NCBI RefSeq assembly: GCF_013170825.1
Contig: NZ_CP033365.1
Location: forward strand, 3,236,001-3,300,000
DNA length: 64,000 nt
Origin: Mesorhizobium sp. NZP2298
GTDB lineage: Bacteria > Pseudomonadota > Alphaproteobacteria > Rhizobiales > Rhizobiaceae
Direction: 5' to 3'
Shown: piece by piece, positions 16,392 to 23,751 of the stretch
Layout: every line of letters begins with the position of its first letter
Position numbering within the stretch: position 1 is the first letter of the stretch
Translations under genes and position numbers: made by a program
Notes under the pieces: model-generated
Databases searched by the model: none
What the model was told of the DNA's origin: nothing
Seen by the model: the letters and a program-made list of their open reading frames with translations, nothing else

Positions 16392-17108
16392 ATGAAAACG
16401 ATATTTCTCGCCACAGCCTTCTTTCTCGGGCTCGCCGGCATGGCTTCAGCCGCCGACGCCGGCCCGCCGGTCTCGGCCTCCTACAACTGGTCCGGCGGCT
16501 ATATCGGCGCGCAGGCCGGATACGGATGGGGGGACGCAAGGGTCGGCCAGACTTTCGCGGCTGACAGTTTTGGCGGCTACGGCTGGGGCTACGGCAGCCT
16601 TTCGGGCGGCTTCGGCGGCCTTTATGCCGGCTATATGAAGCAGTTCGACAGCGGCCTGGTCCTCGGCGTCGAGGGCGACTACAACTTCGCGAATCTCAAG
16701 GACACGACCGTCTATCAGGCGCTGGGCGTCGACGATCCCGGCTTTGGCGGTGTGCTGGAACTGAACTCGATCGGGTCCGCCCGCCTGAGGGCTGGCTACG
16801 CGATGGATCGGTGGCTTCCGTTCGTCACCGCCGGCGTGGCGATGGCGCACTACAAGCACAGCACCGTCTTCCTTCCGAGCGGAGATACCTATGCCGATGT
16901 CGAGGACACCATCGCGGGCTATGCGCTGGGCGCCGGCGCCGAATATGCCGTCAGCGACAATTGGGTGGTCCGGGGCGAATACCGCTTTGCCGACTTCGGC
17001 CGCCACACCTCCATACGGCACTCGACCTTCAATGGGGCCGCCGTGAACCCCGATGCGATCGAACTGAAGACGCACGATATCCGGCTCGGCATCGCCTACA
17101 AATTCTGA
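16392..17108 (+). CDS. outer-membrane beta-barrel protein (Omp25/31-like)
   Basis: 238 residues. Signal peptide MKTIFLATAFFLGLAG, cleavage near ASA-ADA. The mature part starts YNWSGGYIGAQAGYGWG and ends HDIRLGIAYKF with a terminal phenylalanine, the outer-membrane insertion signal. Alternating aromatic strands (GSARLRAGYAMDRWLPFVT, WVVRGEYRFADFG) match the eight-stranded OmpA-like barrel of Rhizobiales Omp25/Omp31 and RopB proteins. The start at 16392 is the only one that gives the signal peptide. Confidence 0.87.
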   Translation: MKTIFLATAFFLGLAGMASAADAGPPVSASYNWSGGYIGAQAGYGWGDARVGQTFAADSFGGYGWGYGSLSGGFGGLYAGYMKQFDSGLVLGVEGDYNFANLKDTTVYQALGVDDPGFGGVLELNSIGSARLRAGYAMDRWLPFVTAGVAMAHYKHSTVFLPSGDTYADVEDTIAGYALGAGAEYAVSDNWVVRGEYRFADFGRHTSIRHSTFNGAAVNPDAIELKTHDIRLGIAYKF

Positions 17109-17509
17109 ACGGCGTCTCGGCTGATGCCGAATGGTCACACCGGTGCGCCAAGTGCGGCGGCGCACTTCAGGATAATTCACATGCGGTCCAGCCCAAGAAC
17201 GCGGCACGGCGAACGATGCAGCAGGGGAAGGCCCGTCAGGGCCGGCCGCGGTATCGGCCAATTGATGGTGGTATCGGCCAATTGACGGTCATTTCGCCGG
17301 GCGCGGGGGCCGGAACGCACGGTAACCAACACGAAGTGACGCGGCGGGCCCAGCGCGGCGGACAGTGTCCGGGAATTTACCAGCCGCCGCGCAGGGCCGG
17401 CTCAAGGGAAATCCAGCGAAACCAGGCAAGGCATGTCATCTGACACCGTCGCCCGTATTGACGGCGCCCGGTCCGAATCTACATTCGGAGCCTTGCAAGG
17501 AGGATTTGC
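17109..17509. repeat. intergenic region with short duplications
   Basis: No gene seen in 400 bp. The 20-nt unit GTATCGGCCAATTGATGGTG (17251-17270) is repeated in tandem with two changes at 17271-17290. In addition TGCGGTCCAGcCCAAG followed by CGCGGCACgGCGAA (about 17181-17220) resembles the segment at about 16287-16325, so similar sequence flanks the barrel gene on both sides. Confidence 0.5.
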
Positions 17510-17938
17510 ATGGAAACCCAGGAATTGCATCGCGGCCGGCTCATCGACCATATCCAGCTGGTGGTAAGGGATCTCGCCGCCAGCCGGCGTTTCTACGAGG
17601 CGATCCTGCAAGCGCTCGACGTGCCGATCGGCGGGACGGCAACGGATTATTTCTGGTGCGACGAGCTGTTCGTCTCCAGTGCCGACAGCCGCGCCGCGCT
17701 GGGACAGCTCACCGGCCGTCATCATCTGGCCTTCCAGGCAAAGGACCACGCGATGGTCGACGCCTTTTACAAGGCCGGGTTGGCGGCCGGCGGCAAGGAC
17801 AATGGCGCGCCAGGCGAGCGGCCCTATCATCCCGGGTACTACGCCGCCTTCCTGCTCGATCCGGACGGCAACAACATCGAGGCCGTCCATCATGGTCCGC
17901 ACACGCGCAGTACCGCTTCGGTGAAGATCACCTTCTGA
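17510..17938 (+). CDS. VOC (glyoxalase/dioxygenase) family protein
   Basis: 142 residues, one VOC domain pair. RLIDHIQLVVRDLAASRRFYEAIL is the first beta-alpha-beta unit with the metal-type histidine; GRHHLAFQAKDHAMVDAFYKAG and YYAAFLLDPDGNNIEAVHHG give the second, with the DPDGNxxE motif. AAGGAGG lies 6 nt before the ATG. Members act in fosfomycin or glyoxal metabolism or on aromatic rings; this one cannot be assigned. Confidence 0.85.
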   Translation: METQELHRGRLIDHIQLVVRDLAASRRFYEAILQALDVPIGGTATDYFWCDELFVSSADSRAALGQLTGRHHLAFQAKDHAMVDAFYKAGLAAGGKDNGAPGERPYHPGYYAAFLLDPDGNNIEAVHHGPHTRSTASVKITF

Positions 17939-18021
17939 GAGACTGTCTGGACATTCCTCCCTGGCGGCAAGAGCGAATTCGAAACAGTCTCCAAGCGTCG
18001 GCTTTTCTTTGGTCTCGTATC

Positions 18022-18033
18022 CTCGTATACGAG
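18022..18033. promoter_or_regulatory. 12-bp palindrome CTCGTATACGAG
   Basis: A perfect palindrome 28 bp before the peptidase gene, with an extra half-site CTCGTAT at 18014-18020. GTATAC-centred palindromes of this kind are typical operators of FadR-type GntR regulators. No GntR gene is adjacent, so the regulator is unknown. Confidence 0.5.
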
Positions 18034-18061
18034 ATTGGAATGAGCCGCCCCGAGGATTCGC

Positions 18062-18679
18062 ATGAGCCCGTTGCCTGAAGCCGTGCCGTTTTTCAGCCAG
18101 TGGGAAACGCCTGACATGACGCTGGCCGTGCTCGCCGATGGCGCCCAGGCCGCGTTGCGGCGGGATCCGCTGTGGCGAGGATCAGGCGCGGACACGCTCG
18201 ACGAATACGCGGTCTGGGCCGACAACATCTGCGGCATGGCATGCCTGAAAATGATCCTGGCGACGCGGGGCGAGATCGTGCCGACGATCGAGCTGGCCAG
18301 GCGGTGCACTGGATATGGCGGCTATGTCGTCAAGGAAGGCTCGATCAAGGGCCTGATCTACGCGCCTTTCGTGACCTTCGTGAAGGCGGAATTCGGCCTG
18401 GAGGCGCAGGTGATGACCAATGTCGCGACATCGGACATTCCGGCGATCCTCAGGCAGTCGCGCTTCTTCATCGCTTCGGTCAGCAGCTCGATCCGCTGGC
18501 CCGAGTGCGAGCCGCCCTCGAAGGGCGGCCATCTGGTGCTGGTGACAGCGGCATCGGACGATGGTTTTCGCTTTCACAACCCATCCGGCCATACCAGCGC
18601 CACACAAGAGAACGCAGTGTTGGCGCCATATGATTTCGACCGTTTCTTTGCCAATCGCGGCATTGCCGTCGCCATTTGA
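18062..18679 (+). CDS. C39-like (papain-fold) cysteine peptidase
   Basis: 205 residues. DNICGMACLKMILATRG carries the candidate catalytic cysteine in the form typical of Peptidase_C39_2 domains; KGGHLVLVTAA supplies the histidine and FRFHNPSG the Asn/Asp. There is no signal peptide or transporter domain, so it is a free cytoplasmic peptidase-like protein. It is 17 bp upstream of a D-Ala-D-Ala ligase gene on the same strand and almost certainly co-transcribed with it. This pairing suggests a role on a peptide or peptidoglycan precursor; that is inference. Confidence 0.75.
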   Translation: MSPLPEAVPFFSQWETPDMTLAVLADGAQAALRRDPLWRGSGADTLDEYAVWADNICGMACLKMILATRGEIVPTIELARRCTGYGGYVVKEGSIKGLIYAPFVTFVKAEFGLEAQVMTNVATSDIPAILRQSRFFIASVSSSIRWPECEPPSKGGHLVLVTAASDDGFRFHNPSGHTSATQENAVLAPYDFDRFFANRGIAVAI

Positions 18680-18696
18680 TTTTTTGAGGGGTTTCA

Positions 18697-19776
18697 ATGA
18701 CCGGGAAGACAAGAGTTGCCATCCTCTATGGCGGGCGCTCGGCTGAGCATGAAGTGTCGCGCCTGTCGGCGGCCAATGTGCTGAAGGCGATCGACCGGAC
18801 GCGCTATGAGGTGGTCCCGATCGCCATTACCAGGGACGGCAGATGGCTGCTGCAACCGTTGTCCGAGGCTGGCGGCGACGGGGCAGGGGCCGCGGTATCC
18901 GAGGACGGTATCGAGGTCGCCCTGTTGCCAGGCGGCAAGGGAAGGCTGGTGGCCGTGCCGCACGGTGGCGCGCAGCACGACCTGCCGCCGGTCGATGTCG
19001 TCTTTCCCGTGCTGCACGGGCCGTTCGGCGAGGACGGCTCGGTGCAGGGCTATGCCGAGGTCGCCGATGTCGCCTATGTCGGCTGCGGCGTCCTGGCCTC
19101 CGCCGTCGCCATGGACAAGGACGTCGCCAAGCGGCTGATGCGCGAGGCGGGGCTTGGCGTTGCCCGCTCCGTGACCGTGCATCGCAACGACAAAGGTTCG
19201 TTCCAGGAAATTGCCGGCGCGCTTGGGTTGCCCTTCTTCGCCAAGCCGGCGCGCCAGGGCTCGTCCTTCGGCGTGAGCAAGGTGAATGACAGGGATGGCT
19301 TCGAGCAGGCCGTCGAAACGGCCTTCCGCTATGACGGCAAGGTGCTGATCGAGGAGTTCGTCGAAGGCCGCGAAATCGAATGTTCGGTGCTGGAGCGGGC
19401 CGACGGCTCACTCACGGTGTCGCTGCCCGGCGAGATCATTCCGGCCGGCAAGCATGGCTTCTACACCTATGAGGCCAAGTATCTCGACGCCGACGGCGCG
19501 GTGGTCCAGGTGCCCGCCAATGTGCCGGCCGCCGTTGCCGACAGGGCGAAGGAGATGGCCGCGCAGGCTTTCCGGGCGCTTGGCTGCGAGGCCATGGCGC
19601 GCGTCGACTTCTTCCTGCGCGCCGACGGTTCGCTGCTGGTCAACGAGGTCAACACGCTGCCGGGCTTCACCGACATTTCGATGTACGCCAAGGCGCTGGC
19701 GGCGATAGGCATCGGCTACAGCAAGGTTATCGACGTGCTCATCGAGCACGCGCTGGCAAGGTATGCGGCGCGGTGA
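18697..19776 (+). CDS. ddl: D-alanine--D-alanine ligase
   Basis: 359 residues, the length of DdlA/DdlB. RVAILYGGRSAEHEVSRLSA is the N-terminal family signature; VLHGPFGEDGSVQG, PFFAKPARQGSSFGVSKV (ATP-grasp lysine), LIEEFVEGREIECSVL and LLVNEVNTLPGFTDISMY (metal and substrate loop) are all present. It joins two D-alanines for peptidoglycan. It is not in a division and cell wall cluster here but follows a C39-like peptidase, so it could be a second ligase or act on another dipeptide. Confidence 0.92.
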   Translation: MTGKTRVAILYGGRSAEHEVSRLSAANVLKAIDRTRYEVVPIAITRDGRWLLQPLSEAGGDGAGAAVSEDGIEVALLPGGKGRLVAVPHGGAQHDLPPVDVVFPVLHGPFGEDGSVQGYAEVADVAYVGCGVLASAVAMDKDVAKRLMREAGLGVARSVTVHRNDKGSFQEIAGALGLPFFAKPARQGSSFGVSKVNDRDGFEQAVETAFRYDGKVLIEEFVEGREIECSVLERADGSLTVSLPGEIIPAGKHGFYTYEAKYLDADGAVVQVPANVPAAVADRAKEMAAQAFRALGCEAMARVDFFLRADGSLLVNEVNTLPGFTDISMYAKALAAIGIGYSKVIDVLIEHALARYAAR

Positions 19777-19781
19777 TCGAC

Positions 19782-19949
19782 TGATACCGTTCGGGAGCAA
19801 GCCCCCATCGCGTTCGCTTCCGGCTGGAAGCCGACGGCAGTTGCTGCATGTACAGATGATCCCGTACGGTATCATGATTTGTGATCCCGCACGGTAGCAA
19901 AATGGCTTTGATTTCATCCTGGCAAGGCATATGCTCCCGTTCGGGAGCA
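19782..19949. promoter_or_regulatory. four near-palindromic operators in front of hipB-like gene
   Basis: 18-bp sites: TGATACCGTTCGGGAGCA (19782-19799), TGATCCCGTACGGTATCA (19857-19874), TGATCCCGCACGGTAGCA (19882-19899) and TGCTCCCGTTCGGGAGCA (19932-19949). The starts are 75, 25 and 50 bp apart, all multiples of 25. The last site covers the GGGAG ribosome site of the gene at 19955, so bound protein would block both transcription and translation. Multiple operators before a HipB-like antitoxin gene are a known design. Confidence 0.75.
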
Positions 19950-19954
19950 GAATC

Positions 19955-20422
19955 ATGACCGAGACCACACCGTCGCCTGAAAGCGCTGTCGAAATTGCGC
20001 GCCGCGCCGTACGATCCGCTCCCGCCGAGCAGGGGGATTTATTCGGGTCGCTGGCGCCGGCCGTCCCGGCTGGCGGCGTTTCGAATAAGCATGATGGGAG
20101 CCTTGAGAACCCCCGCGATGCCTCCAGGCCCGTCCGCGCATCGCTGCCGCGGCGGCTTCCGTCGGTCCGCGACGATGACGGGGGCGCCTTGGCGCAATCG
20201 GCCTTGCAGGGCAACACCATAACGTCGCCGGCGGATCTCGGCCGGCTGGTTCGCGCGGCCCGCAAGCGGCGAGATTTCTCCCAGCAGCAGTTCGCCGATC
20301 TCGCTGGGGTCGGCCGGCGCTTCTTGTCGGAGTTGGAGAACGGCAAGCCGACGCTCGAACTGGGGAAAGTCCTGAAGGTCGCCGACACTGCCGGCATTGC
20401 GCTGTTTGCCAGGGAAGGCTGA
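19955..20422 (+). CDS. HipB-like XRE antitoxin-type regulator, orphan
   Basis: 155 residues. The C-terminal 65 residues are a HipB/y4mF-type HTH: SPADLGRLVRAARKRRDFSQ, QFADLAGVGRRFLSELENGK, then LELGKVLKVADTAGI. The N-terminal 85 residues are low-complexity and unassigned. The ATG at 19955 is 7 nt after GGGAG; an ATG at 19931 overlaps the operator and is less likely. A HipA-type kinase toxin gene would normally overlap the stop, but downstream lies only TetR and SDR debris on the other strand, so the antitoxin appears to stand alone. Confidence 0.8.
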   Translation: MTETTPSPESAVEIARRAVRSAPAEQGDLFGSLAPAVPAGGVSNKHDGSLENPRDASRPVRASLPRRLPSVRDDDGGALAQSALQGNTITSPADLGRLVRAARKRRDFSQQQFADLAGVGRRFLSELENGKPTLELGKVLKVADTAGIALFAREG

Positions 20423-20429
20423 ACGGACG

Positions 20430-20590
20430 GGCGCCCGGCTCGACCGAGATGACCTTGACGCCGAAGGGGGCGAGTTCCGACGCCAGCACTTCGGTTAGGC
20501 CGCCCACCGCCACTTTGCTGCCTGGTAGGCGCTGGGGCCGGCGTGGCCATCCGCCCGCCGACCGAGGAGATGTTGGCGATATCGCCCGAG
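20430..20590 (-). pseudogene. SDR gene fragment
   Basis: Two frames encode parts of a short-chain dehydrogenase: GDIANISSVGGRMATPAPAP at the right end (the serine region) and KVAVGGLTEVLASELAPFGV, then KVISVEPGA, at the left end in another frame. The Rossmann motif and the C-terminus are missing. It is a decayed fragment joined to the TetR remnant, which lies upstream on the same strand. Confidence 0.7.
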
Positions 20591-20824
20591 CGCTGCGACG
20601 GATATGAAGTCGGCAAGGCGTTGCCGAGGTCGGTCTTGATCTCGAGGTAGAGCTGGTTGAGCAACTCATCCTTGCTGGCGAAGTCGTTGAAGAGCGTGCC
20701 TTCGGAGAGGCCCGGCCTCCCTGGCGATCCTGGCCGTGGCCGCGCCGGTTCCAAGCGTCGCCACCAGTTCGGTGGCCGAGGCCAGGATTGCCTGACGTTT
20801 TTCTTCGGCGAGGGGGCGTGCCAT
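20591..20824 (-). pseudogene. TetR-family regulator remnant, frameshifted
   Basis: Begins MARPLAEEKRQAILASATEL and VATLGTGAATARIAREAG in one frame, then GLSEGTLFNDFASKDELLNQ and LYLEIKTDLGNALP in the next, together giving a TetR HTH and the start of the ligand domain. One frameshift lies near 20715. The ligand domain is cut and runs directly into SDR sequence, so no functional product is expected. Confidence 0.75.
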
Positions 20825-20996
20825 GTCCAACCCGTTTGAGCGAGTGGTCACTCATTTATTGCGGTGTGCACAAAATGTCAGGCGTGTGGAGCCATTCGGA
20901 CCGGCGTTCGTTTGGAAGCAGCGCATTGCCGCCGGCCAAGGTTGCACGCCGGCTCAATATATCAGACCATGGCCATTGGCAGGGGAGAGGTACGAG

Positions 20997-22967
20997 GTGG
21001 CGAACAATCGTCGGAATGGAATGGCGCCTCAAGCGCTGGACGACATTCTTGCGGCCGCCGCGCCCCACCCGCGAACCTCGCTGCCCAATGTGGCGACCAC
21101 CGTCACGACGGTGGCCGCACTCTATTTCGGGCGCGAGGTTTTCCTGCCGATCGCCATTGCACTGCTGCTGACCTTCGCGCTCGCGCCCTTGGTTTCGGCG
21201 CTCAAGCGGATCGGCATTCCCCGGATCGCCGCTGTCATCGCCAGCGTGCTGGCCGCTTTCGCGGCACTTGCCCTGTTCAGCTTCGTCGTCGCCACGCAGG
21301 TCAGCGAACTGGCGCAGAACATCCCTGTCTATCAGACCAACATCCTGGCCAAGATCCGCTCACTCAAGGAAACCGGGGTCGGGGGAGGGATCATTTCGAG
21401 ATTGAGCGGCGTGGTCGAGCGTGTCGGCCAGGAGATCGACAGGCAGGACGCCACGCTGCCGGCCGCCACGCCCGACAAGCCGCCGCGCGAGCCGGTGCCC
21501 GTCGAAATCGTCGCGCGCGAAAGGCCGCTCGAAGTCCTGCAGAACATCGTCGGTCCGCTGATCAGCCCGCTCGGATCGGCCGGGCTGATCATTGTCGTCG
21601 TCATCTTCATGCTGCTCGAGCGGGAGGATTTGCGCGACCGTTTCATCCGGCTTGTCGGCTACGGCGACCTCCACCGCACCACCGAGGCGCTTCAGGATGC
21701 CGGCAAGCGGGTGGGCCGCTACCTGCTCATGCAATTGGTCGTCAACATCGTCTACGCCATACCGATCGCGATCGGGCTGTGGATCCTCGGCATTCCAAAT
21801 GCGCTGCTGTGGGGCCTGCTCGCACTCGCGCTGCGTTTCGTTCCCTATATCGGTCCGGCCATAGGCATGCTGCTGCCGCTGCTCCTGGCGCTGGCCGTGG
21901 CACCCGGCTGGTCGCTCGTCCTGTGGACGGCCGCCCTGTTCGTGGTGATGGAACTGGTCACCGGCAACGTCGTCGAACCCTGGCTTTACGGTTCGCGAAC
22001 GGGGCTGTCACCGCTGGCGATCATCGTTGCGGCCATCTTCTGGACGTGGCTCTGGGGGCCGCTCGGACTGGTCCTGTCGACGCCGCTCACCGTCTGCCTG
22101 GTGGTTCTGGGCAGGCACGTGCCGCAGTTCGAATTCCTCGACGTGCTGTTCGGCAACGAGCCCGTGCTGGAACCTCATGCGCGGCTCTACCAGCGGCTTC
22201 TGGCCGGCGATCCGGACGAAGCCACCGATCATGCCGAGGAGATGCTGGAAGAAAAGTATCTGGTCGAGTTCTACGACAAGGTCGCCATTCCGGCTCTTCT
22301 GCTGGGCGAGCGGGACCGTGTGCGCGGCGTCATGGGTGACCTGCAAAGACGTCAAGTGGCGGCCAGTGCCCTGACGCTGGTGGCCAATCTGGAAGACGAC
22401 GCGAAAGAGGAAGCGGGCGAGGAGGATGCGCAGGCCGAGGAGACGGGCGAGCCCGGCGACGCGGCCGATGAGGACGCGGCCGACCTGCCAGACGGCACCG
22501 GCCTCTCGGTGCTTTGCGCCGGCGGGCGAGGCGAACTCGACGATGCCGCCGCCGCGATGCTGGCGCAGGTGCTGGAAGTCCAAGGCGCGGCCGCGTCGAA
22601 GGCGGGCTTTGCCGACATGGAACCCGCCAGCATCCGCCGCCTCGAACTTGAAGCCATCGATACGGTCGTGGTCGGCTTCCTCAACCGCGATTCCGTCAAG
22701 CACGCCCGCTTCCTGGTTCGCCGGCTGAAGCGGGCGAAGGCAGCACTTCGGGTGGGCATCGTGTTCTGGTCGGAGACCGGCAACGACGACAAGGAAGCGG
22801 CCGCCAGGCTGGCCCAGGACATCAGCGCGGATTTCGTCGCGCATGGCATGGTCGGCGCGGTGACGGGCGCGCTGTCGAAGGAGCCGCCGATTGCGTTGAA
22901 GCTCGTCGCCAAACGGCGCCGGCCGCGCGCTGCCCCAAGGAAGGTGGCTGCCGCGGCGACGGCTTAG
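20997..22967 (+). CDS. AI-2E family transporter (PerM/YdiK-like)
   Basis: 656 residues. Hydrophobic helices occur near the N-terminus (LPIAIALLLTFALAPLVSAL, VIASVLAAFAALALFSFVVA) and in the middle (SAGLIIVVVIFMLLE, QLVVNIVYAIPIAIGLWILG, LALRFVPYIGPAIGMLLPLL), the AI-2E_transport pattern with the conserved PYIGP. The last 240 residues form a cytoplasmic extension with an acidic Asp/Glu stretch. The GTG at 20997 is 7 nt after GGGGAGAGG and is preferred to ATG 21021 and to a 20823 start inside TetR debris. The final 230 bp recur at 30095. Confidence 0.85.
   Translation: MANNRRNGMAPQALDDILAAAAPHPRTSLPNVATTVTTVAALYFGREVFLPIAIALLLTFALAPLVSALKRIGIPRIAAVIASVLAAFAALALFSFVVATQVSELAQNIPVYQTNILAKIRSLKETGVGGGIISRLSGVVERVGQEIDRQDATLPAATPDKPPREPVPVEIVARERPLEVLQNIVGPLISPLGSAGLIIVVVIFMLLEREDLRDRFIRLVGYGDLHRTTEALQDAGKRVGRYLLMQLVVNIVYAIPIAIGLWILGIPNALLWGLLALALRFVPYIGPAIGMLLPLLLALAVAPGWSLVLWTAALFVVMELVTGNVVEPWLYGSRTGLSPLAIIVAAIFWTWLWGPLGLVLSTPLTVCLVVLGRHVPQFEFLDVLFGNEPVLEPHARLYQRLLAGDPDEATDHAEEMLEEKYLVEFYDKVAIPALLLGERDRVRGVMGDLQRRQVAASALTLVANLEDDAKEEAGEEDAQAEETGEPGDAADEDAADLPDGTGLSVLCAGGRGELDDAAAAMLAQVLEVQGAAASKAGFADMEPASIRRLELEAIDTVVVGFLNRDSVKHARFLVRRLKRAKAALRVGIVFWSETGNDDKEAAARLAQDISADFVAHGMVGAVTGALSKEPPIALKLVAKRRRPRAAPRKVAAAATA
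22689..22918 (+). repeat. 230-bp direct repeat, copy 1 (3' end of AI-2E gene)
   Basis: Identical to 30095-30324 except for about five bases, offset 7,406 bp. Copy 1 lies inside the intact transporter gene. The two copies flank the GNAT/RND efflux/two-component block. Confidence 0.9.
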
Positions 22968-23156
22968 AGACGAAAGCCGGTTACAGCGAGGGAGTTTGAG
23001 TCTGAGTGGGCTCTCCCGGGAAGGTGCTCATGACGGCTTTGCGCCGCATGTCAGTCTTTCGATCCGTTCGATCGCTATCCGGAAAGCGGACGTAACCGTG
23101 GGTGCCCTGGATTTCCGGTTCCGCTGAGGCGGCTGGCTCGATTCGATTTCGTCGGA

Positions 23157-23690
23157 TCACATGCGCTTCTCGAAGCGGAACATCCCGCTGTCCTCCGGCA
23201 AGTCCGGTCCGGCGGAATGTTCCGGGCCCGGGTGGCGTGCGTTGTAGTACTCCACGATGCTGAAGCCACAGACGTTGATGTAGAAGTGGATGTTGCGCTT
23301 CTCGAAATACGGCGTGTGGGTCGTCCATACCTTGGTGGCGGGATAGCGCTTCTCGATCGCGGTCCACGCCTTGCGGCCGATTCCCCGGCCGATCTCGCCT
23401 GCGCGCACGAAGAAGAAGTCGAGCGAATTGTGCTGCGTCTCGATGTCGATGGACACGACGGCGCCGCCGACCCATCGCCCGTCCTCCAGGATGCGGAGCA
23501 CCTCGGCGTTCGGCGCCTCGAACGAGGCGGTCACGTCTGCGTCGGATGGAACCGATCCGTCTTCGGTAGACCCGAACGCCTCGATGGCGGCGATCGCGAA
23601 GGCTTCCCCGAGATCCCAGCGGAAGCGGGGCAGATCGGCTTCTGTGGCGATGTCGAGCGTAATACGGCTTTGGTTCGGCGGGGCTGTCAT
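23157..23690 (-). CDS. GNAT-family acetyltransferase
   Basis: 177 residues from the ATG at 23690. [18 protein letters not shown] and [19 protein letters not shown] give the GNAT core (GxGxG-type loop), followed by [20 protein letters not shown] and [10 protein letters not shown], typical of the YncA/Ats-like branch with a C-terminal MFRFEK. It lies 61 bp downstream of the RND permease stop on the same strand and may be the last gene of the efflux operon. A link to drug modification is only inferred from this position. Confidence 0.82.
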   Translation of the reverse strand: MTAPPNQSRITLDIATEADLPRFRWDLGEAFAIAAIEAFGSTEDGSVPSDADVTASFEAPNAEVLRILEDGRWVGGAVVSIDIETQHNSLDFFFVRAGEIGRGIGRKAWTAIEKRYPATKVWTTHTPYFEKRNIHFYINVCGFSIVEYYNARHPGPEHSAGPDLPEDSGMFRFEKRM

Positions 23691-23751
23691 CGGAAGTCTC
23701 CAGATTGAGGGAAGAAGCGGGGCTCGCGTTCGGCCGATCGAGCCCGGATAC

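Noticed and set aside
20423..20996. HipA-type toxin gene after the HipB-like gene
   Set aside because: All frames were read; only TetR and SDR fragments on the opposite strand are present.
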